64,000 nucleotides of DNA, from NCBI GenBank assembly GCA_020081605.1, contig JAHREC010000045.1, positions 868,001-932,000 on the forward strand, written 5' to 3'. The notes beneath the pieces are model-generated. The model was given only the letters and a program-made list of their open reading frames with translations, did no database searches and had not been told where the DNA came from. The translations under genes were made by a program, and so were the position numbers. Source of the DNA: Albifimbria verrucaria. Lineage: Eukaryota; Ascomycota; Sordariomycetes; Hypocreales; Stachybotryaceae. Position 1 is the first letter of the stretch; each line of letters begins with the position of its first letter. Below, in pieces: positions 56,279-64,000 of the stretch.

Positions 56279-58069
56279 TTACGCCTTCAGCTCCACAGTA
56301 AGGATATCAAGGCCCTCCTTCACTTGGGACTTGCTAGGAAGCTGGTTGTATCGCATCAGCTCCGCGGCATGTACCATGACAGGATCGGTGCCCATGGTGG
56401 CGACAGCAACAATGGTGTCGTCCTTGGTGTAATAAGCAACAAACTTGCCCTCGTCCGGGTTGCCGCGAAGCACAAGGTCGTCCCAGCCCAGCATGGAGTT
56501 GCCGCAGTAGCGCAGCTGGGAGCCCAGGGCAGACCAGAAGACGGGTACAAATTGGTGGCTCTTGATTGAGGGGCTAGTGATGCTGGTGGCGACGGCACGG
56601 CCTGCGTTCTGAGCGACGTTCCAGTGTTCGATGCGCACGTACTTGCCGTCACCGCCGGGGCCGTGGTAGGGAAGGTGGCAATGTCGCCAATGGCGTAGAC
56701 ATCCTTGAAGCCGACGACACGGAAGTTCTCGTCCGTCTTAATGGACCCATCCTGCTCCAGTCGCAGAACCTTGTTCTCGCGAAGGTATTCGGTAGCAGGC
56801 GATACGCCAACACCAAGGATGACAAGGTCAGCGTCAATCTTGGTGCCATCCTTGAGGTAGACGGCGCCGACAACGGATGGGTTGGATCCGGATGGCTCGG
56901 CCTTGTCAATGCCGGCTCCCATGTGGAACTTGACGCCCTTTGCCTCAAACGACTTCTGGATACCGGCACCAATCTTGCTTCCTAGGACGCGCTCAAGAGG
57001 TACGCTCTCCATGCCGACAACGGTAACGGTGTTGTCCTTGCTGGTAGCATTGGCCACCTCCATGCCGATGAAGGAGGAACCGACAATGACAATGTTCTTG
57101 CCCTTGCTCTCGCCAATGGCAGCTGTGATCTTCTTGGTGTCATGGATGGTGCGCAGAGTGAAGATGTTGTCAAGAACCTTGAAGCCCTGCAGCGGGAGGA
57201 GCTTGGGGTTCCGCCAGTGGCCAAGATCAGCTTGGTGTAGGCGAACTTGCCGCCAGCCTTTGTGGTGACACGCTTTTCAGAGAAGTCGACATCGGTGACC
57301 TCTCCATCCACCCATTCCACGGAGCCGCTCTCGTAGAAGCTCTTGTTCCTCCAAGCCAGCTTCTCAACATCCGTCATCAGCGACTTGCTCAGCTTGGTTC
57401 GGTCGATGGGTAGGTAGCCCTCGTTTGAGATGATGGTCAAGGGGCCAGTGTAGCCCTTCTCGCGCAGGCCTTCAACAACTCCGAGGGCACCGGAGCCACC
57501 GCCGACAACAATGATCTTCTCTTCTTGAGCGTCGCCGGACGCGTTGCACTTGAAGTTGGGCTGTCTCCTTGAGCCTTTGATGGCAGACTCTTCGCCGGAG
57601 ATATAGAAGGCACCGTCACGCTCGGTGATTTTGAAGACAGGGAGAGCATCAAGAGCCGGGGCATCCTCGACGTCACCAGTCTTTGCGTTGAAGCAAGCTA
57701 TTAGAATACGGTCAGCAAGACGGGGTGGAAATAGCCAGAGAGCAAGGTATACCAACCTCCGTGCCAGGGACAGGTCAGGCGGCCCGAAGCAGTCAATACA
57801 CCCTTGACCAAGGGCGCGCCGTAATGCGTGCACTTGGAGCCAATAGCCTGAACCTTTCCAGCAGCATTGACAAGCAGAACCTTTCCGTTCTCGATGCCCT
57901 CGACCTCAACTTCCTGCTTGGCTCCCGGCCCAAGGGACAGGGAGGTGACACCCTTGAGCTTGTACTCTTGGGCCATGACTGCAGCTGTAGAGGAGAATGC
58001 GCGATTTGAGAATCTTGGTATGGGCGATAATGGTTGGAGTAGACGAAGAAATGTCCTCGGTGGTGGCAT
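56279..58069 (-). CDS. Rieske-domain AIF-type FAD/NAD(P)H oxidoreductase (AIFM3/AIFL-like)
   Basis: Flavoprotein oxidoreductase with an N-terminal Rieske [2Fe-2S] domain. Exons 58069-57757 and 57697-56279; about 575 residues. A basic leader (TFLRLLQPLSPIPRFSNRAF) suggests mitochondrial import; a second Met 31 codons in (57976, MAQEYKLKG) would make a leaderless form. Rieske ligands are Cys-x-His in SKCTHYG and Cys-x2-His in CPWHGA, the second completed by splicing. FAD site: IIVVGGGSGALGVVEGLREKG reduced to the fold VVGGGSGA; later ATGGTP, a second nucleotide fold IVIVGSSFIGMEVA, and the FAD-binding DVYAIGDIATFP. The C-terminal domain is of AIF type. Single losses at 57205-57208 and 56669-56671. 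The intron donor is GTTGGT, unusual but followed by the expected CFNAKTGDVE. Confidence 0.9.
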
Positions 58070-61060
58070 GTAGGAGGTGTTGGAAGAGGAGGGAGGAGCT
58101 CGGAACTGCGGCGATGAATAGGTAGGTCAGTCAGCTTTGGAGGGCGACCAATTCGGTAGGAAAGAGGGGTTGTTTACTTATGCCGCTCGGCGTAGATCCG
58201 ACGGAAAGGAGGAGTATGGCGAGGCGTTTAGAGGGTAGGATGCAAGGGGATCCCGTTCAGAGGTGAAGGCATCGATTGACTGATGATGGACGGGCAGAAT
58301 GACCAAAAGGACGGCTGTGAGTGGTGGGAGATACAGCAGGGTGCAGGGAATGATGACGGCAGAACAGCAGAGCTTTACCCCACCAGAGACCGCCATGCTT
58401 ACGCTACAGCCACTGAAGGGGCCACTAAAGAACCGCTAGAGGAGCTTGGGGACGAGGGGATGACGCCATGGTGCGATAGCCCAGCGTGGGGTCTTTGCTT
58501 GTATCTCAACCAGCGCTCCGCCATCTGTCTGTCTGTCTGTCTGCCTGCCTGCCTGTCGTTCCCGCATGTCCGTGTCCGCTCTGGCGACATTCTGCGCGCC
58601 AATGGTGAAGTGCGTGCGAATGGCCCGTGGCAGTGCACCTTGCAGTACCGTGCAAGTCCGCGTCACCGTGGGATCCGGCACTTGCTGTTGGCAAGGTGTA
58701 AGTAGGTACAGCTATCTGTACTTGTCTTTTTATTTGTCCCTGCAGCACTCCGTACAAACAGTGCCTACAGGATACGTAGCAGATGCCCAGAGACACCCGA
58801 TTTCCAACCAAAGCACGACCCCAAGAGAAAGCAACAAAATGAACCCGCGCATGTGATATCGACCTGAGTGAGCCAGCCTGGATGATTCAAATCTAACCTC
58901 TTGCAGATTAATATTGTTTTAATGTTTTCTCCCTCGCCCAGTATTAGGAAGCACCATGCAATATTAGCACCACATTAATGAGATGAATGGCAGGCATAAT
59001 ACACATATGGCTTGATTTCAGTGTATCTTGTGTCCAGCCAGTTCAGAGCTTGTTCCGTCAGTCCGCACATTTCGTCTGCCTACCCTACACATCCGCCAAG
59101 AGATCCCATCGTGAAGCAAATGCCTCTGTAACAAAAAAAAAAATTGCATAAGGCTAGTGCAAGCAAGCATGGCACTCTGTCTCTGGGTATCGCAAGATGG
59201 CACTCTAGATCTAGGAACTAAAATCATAACTAAGATTAGGCTTATGGCTAGGTACTAGGGGAGCATCACTTGTTTCGCTCCTCAATGCGTGCCAGTCCAG
59301 TTGGAGGTACATCATGCATGTACCCTCACCCAAAAAGAGCCTGGACCTACACATGTACGGATTACCTGCCAATCAATTTCAACAGCCATTTATTCACTGC
59401 GCATCTACAATCACGACGTCCATCTTCAGCCTCACATCACGACACAAGAGCCACGATTTATTGACAGGCAATAGCTGAATCTCGTGCAAACTAGGTACAT
59501 ATTAGGCACCATGTCAAATGTCCAGCATCGCCCTCGCAGCCCCGCCCCATCGACATCTGACTATCCGCACCCATCAACCCAAGCAACTGCACCGAGATCC
59601 AGAAAGGCTCGGGTACCTTGCACTAAAACTGAAATGGATTCTATCTCATCTCCATTAGGCGGCACTAACGGACGAGAATCCCCACCAGACATGCAAAGCC
59701 CATCGGGGTTCACGCACCGCTTTGCCATGCCTGTTCGCTTCAACCCAGCCAAGCCCTCAGTTGGACAACGTCGACCCAATCAAGCCCAATGACAGTGACG
59801 TAGCGGTGAACAAACGAACAAACCAAACACTCACACATGTTCGTCAACCGCTAGGCAAGGTGCAGGTGGTAAACAAAGGAAAAAAAAATAAGGAGGTTGG
59901 CCGAGGCGGACCACACACCACCATCAAGCAATACCGTCAAACGTCATGCGCCATCAACGCAGACAGGGGTTCACACACCTTGGGCATCTTGGCTGCGAAC
60001 CCTTCCTGTTCCTGGCCATACCATAGGTCAGCAGGGCATGCTTAGTCGAAAGAGTGCTGAGAAGGATCGCCCCCAATCTGGGAGGTGACTGAACACAGCT
60101 GGGAACCTGTTCAAGTCGCACGCTGCAATAATATCCGTCGCCTCCCTGACTGACCACGGCTCCTCTTCTGCTCTTCCACCATCATCTCGCACCAGGTCCT
60201 TGACCAAGACTGATACCCACGGAACCCATCGTCGCGCAACAGCATGAACACTTGATCACGGACAGAGACGACGCCGAGCGTTCAGCTCCGGGACCAGTCG
60301 CCTATCGGTTGGCTGACAGGAGTCTGACGCGCGAAACTGTCGTCCTCTCCACTGCACATGTCTTGATCGACGAAAGCCCATCACCTGTCACTCGGGTCCT
60401 GTCAAAGCAAACAACAACAAAGTACGCACGAAGCAGGATACGGTGCCTATCCGCCTTTGTCCTTTCACACACCAACAGCGCCCATCGTTGGCTCGACTTA
60501 CACGCACAATACGGTACCTACAAACAAATACGCCCAAAGCACCTTACCTGGGCTGGCTCTAGCGCCCGAAGCTTCACTGGAAAAAAGCCTGATTAGCGCT
60601 TGAATCCAGTAAAATTGAGAACCCACTCGCCCCAAATAACTGAAGACGAACCATCCAATCCACCTCTTCGGCACGCGCTTCTCACGACTCCATCATAATT
60701 AAATTCATTCTCGTCTTTGCCTTGCATTTCTTCGAACCGATCACGCGCCGACACCTAATATCGATTTTTTCCCTTTTGCTTCGCCTCGCCTTTTGTCCTT
60801 TCCTCGCCGTCCAACATATCTTACCCGTCGAACGAGACCATGTCTTAGCTTGGTCCCTGTATCCTGTTTCCGGCTCTCACCACCATCGTGCCCCCCTCCT
60901 TTCGCTGCCAGTTCGCATTCCCGACGTCGCCGTCCACAACCCGTCTTGGACCCTTGGAATCGTTTCAATTGCGACCTACGACTACGTATAATGTTGGAAT
61001 CGATGCACTGGACCACAAACAACAGGACCTAAACCGACGAGACCTACCGCTTGTTCGACC
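58070..61060. other. 3-kb region without a clear gene
   Basis: Shared upstream region of the AIF-type and coiled-coil genes. GC content stays near coding level between 59.5 and 61 kb and several Ser/Pro-rich 90-120-codon frames exist (for example 59511-59792), but none has a motif, a conserved look or splice support. The last 350 bp is CT-rich, consistent with a long leader. Confidence 0.45.
58525..58557. repeat. CTGT/CTGC tetranucleotide repeat
   Basis: Four CTGT units followed by three CTGC units and a final CTGTC. Confidence 0.9.
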
Positions 61061-63364
61061 ATGGACCCCCATCGCCCACTCCCTGCCCTGGACGCGTCCA
61101 GCTCTTCCGCCGCCGCCCACCATGACCGCGAGCACGAACGATCACCTCTGCAGTGCTGCTGTGGCCGTTTTGACTGTGCACTCCTGAGGAAAACTGCTCC
61201 GTCCTCGAGACGGTCGAGAAGGATGTCCATACGGCCGCCCAGTTAGGTCAGGTACGTTGCTTCATTCCAATGCCCTGCCACCTTGTCCACGTCTTACGCA
61301 CCGAATACGCATTTGCGCTGCATACCAGTTGCGCCAGCGCAATTTCAAACTGGTACCGATAATAAGGTAGAATATCCGCTGACTTTTCTCTTCCTCAAGG
61401 CACTACTGGCCAGACATGAAGCTTACATGGCCGATGCCGAACGCGATCGCCTTGACCTAACTGCCCGTATCGAACGCCTGGAGATGGACAAACAGGCCCT
61501 CGAGGCCGAGAATGCCTGCAAGATCGAGGAGAATAGATCCTTGCTGGACCAGTTGGAGGCGCTCAACAACACCATTGGCGAATCCGACTCGCGTATCAAG
61601 AGCCTCGAGGCGAGCCTGCTCTCTTCGCAACAAGCCATCCGCCGTCTCGAGAATGACGCCGCCAGGGCTGCCGACGCTGAGCGACACCTGGCTATTCTGG
61701 AGGAGGAGCAGGACAAACTGTTTGCGGAGCTGCGCAATACCAAGGAAGATGCTCGCTCGCATGCGCAGCGCTGTAAAGAGGCCCAGCGCGGCATTCTCGA
61801 CATGCAGGACCAGCTCGAACGTATCGAACACGAAGCTCGTCAGGAGCGTGAGCGCCACGCCGAGGTCGTTGGAAGGATGGAGCGCCAGCGCGAGGTAGAG
61901 AAACAGCTCGATACAGCCGCCGGTCGACTCAAGGGCGCTGCCGCCACCAAGTCCCTTCAGAACCCCAACAATGGACCCAACGTTATTGGCCACTTCGTTC
62001 GCGACCTTTTGCAAGACAATGCAAACTTGCAGCTTGGCATTGCCGAGCTCCGCGAGATGCTCCTGAACTCAAATGACGAGATCGAATCTTTACGTGAACA
62101 ACTCATGCACCATCAGCCTGTCCCCAGGAAGAAACCCCAGCTCCGCTACTACGCTCAAAGCAGAGTTGGAGGAGCGACCTGTGGCAACCCACAGACTGTC
62201 ACAGGAACTGCACATTCACCATCATTATCATGTTACCCCGAAGCCGGAGGCCAAGAAGCCCAAGAAGAAGCGTCAAGGCCTTACCCCGCCTTCTTCACCC
62301 CCGACCCTCGCTTCGCCCGCTACTCCTCGCTCTTCGAGCCCTTGGCGGCTTGTTCAATCGCCCACAGCTCCTGCGCTGGTGTCTCATCCAGGCATGGGCA
62401 CCATGACTCCTAATCACTACCGTTCTCCTTCCCTTCCATCCTCGGAATTTGTTCCGTCTCTTCCCAGCTCACCGCGATCCAACCAGCGCAACTCCATGTT
62501 CGATCCTGGATTCAGTGATAGCGACTTGCCGACGTCGCCTGTCACGAGCTATGATCCGATGTCACCCACCTGGCGCGCTTCGCATAGCAAACGCCCTTCG
62601 GCAGCGTCCACCCGAAGCTTCCAGGCTATCCCGATGTTAGACTCGGATCAAAACGTACCCACCATATCTCAACCAAGACTACGGAATATTCCTCGCAGCA
62701 CGATACATGAAGTCGACGAGGAGCCGCAGCCCGAGGAGACGCCTGAGCTGGTTGTGGAAAACTCGACCTCGGCCGAGGAATCCACAACTGAAGACTCGGA
62801 ATTTTCCAAGGATGACTACATGCCACATCCACGCCTACACCGTGCCGTCTCCCACGAGTCGATAATGTCACTCGCTGGAGGCCTAGACATTCATACACTC
62901 AAATCCCGCCCTAGTCAAATGACTCTACGACCTTTGGGTGGCGCCGAGGCCATTGTTACCGGTGTCACGGCACAGCCTACGCTGTCTCGAGGCACAGCGA
63001 AGCGAAGCACTGCGGCGCTGCGCGACCATTTTGCTGGCCTTCAACCTGCAAGGTCAGTTTCAGCTTCTATCTCGCCCCGATCCTCCAGTCCTGCGCCGTC
63101 AGTGCATGACAGTCCAGGCGGTCTTGGTAAATGGGTCAGCTGGCGGCCGTGGGCGCATCCGGCCCGAGTACGCCGACTCCAACACCCAAGCCGGTGGACA
63201 AGGAAAAACAAAAGGATCTCCATCGGACACCAGGTATCAACCAACCTGGCGCCATTCCGGGCTTCCAACAATACTGGGCGGCACAGAAGCGCAAAGGAGC
63301 ACCAGCGAAGGTAACACCCGAGATAATTGATCGACAGGCGTTGCTGGATGTACTGGGAGAATGA
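61061..63364 (+). CDS. Conserved filamentous-fungal coiled-coil protein, unknown function
   Basis: Exons 61061-61251 and 61400-63364; about 720 residues after repair. N-terminus MDPHRPLPALDASSS followed by a short Cys segment CCCGRFDC. Residues about 65-330 form a long coiled coil (ARIERLEMDKQALEAEN and similar heptads), ending in FVRDLLQDNANLQLGI and EIESLREQL. Then LSQELHIHHHYHVTPKPE, a Lys-rich KKPKKKR patch, a long Ser/Pro-rich disordered region, a WVSWRPWG motif and a conserved C-terminal PGFQQYWAAQKRKGAP with IIDRQALLDVLGE. Losses: 61190-61193 (A-run), two near 62135-62146, and 63151-63153. Intron 1 has length 148. Architecture suggests a cytoskeletal or septal scaffold, but I do not recognise the gene and propose no specific role. 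Confidence 0.75.
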
Positions 63365-63720
63365 ATGGCTGCTTTCAGCAGCATACTATCTTTTAAAAGA
63401 GCACTATTAAGTGCTTACTTATCATGCAAAGAGTTAATGGTGCATACAAGCTCAGCAAGGGGTTTGCTTTATTTGAGGTGAACGCCTTGGTTGACATCAA
63501 CACAATAGTGTCTTTTTCTAATTTCACGTCTTGACATTGGCGGCGTTTGGGTTGCAAGGAGCGTTGAGGATGGAGATACCCTGGCCGCACAAGGCCGTCT
63601 TCCTTTGTAATTGTGATCCGGGCCTATGGACATTATAGCATTACATAGTTCGCACACAACCTACATGCGACAAACTAATATAAATCCCACTATGGGCATC
63701 TGTATAAGCATCATACTGTG
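63365..63720. other. 3' flank of coiled-coil gene
   Basis: AT-rich; a reverse Cys-containing stretch (63536-63600) resembles a small-protein C-terminus but cannot be extended to a start. Confidence 0.4.
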
Positions 63721-64000
63721 TTATCCTAGGCCATTCCTGACTATTGACCAGAACACCGTGTCTATGCCCTGTAATCCACGGTCGTCGATATCGCCACGCC
63801 ACTCCGCGGACAAGCACGGGGTTTTCCTTGTTTGTTGCTGCATAGTATTAACGATGGGACAGTCTCCCCGCATGTCGTGGAATATGCCTGGCGCACCACA
63901 GGACTGTAGGAGCGAGTGAAGCGGGTCATCTTGAGTGTTTGATGACGCTTCAGAAGAGTTCTGGGCTGCGTATCCCGTGCCTGGGCCCGAATCGTGCTGG
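63721..64000 (-). CDS. Possible 3' end of a gene running off the right edge
   Basis: On the reverse strand one frame is open from the window edge to a TAA at 63723-63721, about 92 codons, with no early Met near the edge, as expected for an internal exon. It includes SLLQSCGAPGIFHDMRGDC and SAEWRGDIDDRGLQGID. No known motif. Length alone is within chance for this base composition, so support is weak. Confidence 0.3.
   Translation of the reverse strand, partial: QHDSGPGTGYAAQNSSEASSNTQDDPLHSLLQSCGAPGIFHDMRGDCPIVNTMQQQTRKTPCLSAEWRGDIDDRGLQGIDTVFWSIVRNGLG

Noticed and set aside
59511..59792. 93-codon Ser/Pro-rich frame with a CACCATG context
   Set aside because: Low-complexity sequence without motif or splice signals; lies in a long intergenic or leader region.
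63536..63600. Reverse Cys-containing stretch resembling a small secreted protein end
   Set aside because: Cannot be extended to a start codon or an acceptor with a credible upstream exon.

Overview
The window is nuclear DNA from a filamentous ascomycete, most likely Sordariomycetes and probably Hypocreales. The evidence is short GT-AG introns (about 45-150 bp), mixed-strand genes, conserved Pezizomycotina housekeeping genes (ubp14, mad2, DBP3, RFT1), and fungal-specific families: HET, P450foxy, GH71 with CBM24, Zn2Cys6, fungal rhodopsin-type 7TM and alcohol oxidase. I do not name a species. I found no tRNA, rRNA or CRISPR array.

A technical signal dominates the reading. Many genes carry single-base losses inside homopolymer runs (about 39 inferred), mostly in C/G runs. 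DBP3 alone has seven, yet it is conserved across its whole length. These look like consensus errors, not pseudogenes. I annotate the genes as intact loci and list where the frame breaks; coordinates are those of the window as given.

Layout. 1-10.7 kb: 3' part of a P450, a HET-domain gene, ubp14 (deubiquitinase), mad2 (spindle checkpoint, with a GC-AG intron) and a 7TM membrane protein of unknown role. 12.3-21.5 kb: a GMC alcohol oxidase, the convergent pair DBP3/RFT1 with stops 33 bp apart, and a zinc alcohol/formaldehyde dehydrogenase-like gene. 21.5-28.7 kb: AT-richer DNA with almost no recognisable genes, containing low-complexity tracts, one small candidate ORF and one acidic-protein fragment.

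28.7-55.7 kb: an accessory block of fungal-rhodopsin-type 7TM protein, P450foxy (CYP505 P450-reductase fusion), PhoD phosphatase, GH71 alpha-1,3-glucanase with two CBM24-like modules, an SDR divergent from a C2HC/Zn2Cys6 transcription factor, a GPI-anchored surface protein, a seven-bladed beta-propeller lectin-like protein, a SAM-domain protein, a tandem ZZ-finger protein and a 4TM protein. 56.3-63.4 kb: a Rieske/AIF-type oxidoreductase, 3 kb without a clear gene, and a conserved coiled-coil protein. A possible partial gene runs off the right edge.

The best leads outside known families are the dyad-rich promoter between the SDR and its divergent regulator, the propeller protein with an unassigned N-terminal segment, and the neighbouring small SAM and ZZ proteins. 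I did not find a convincing wholly new multi-gene system.
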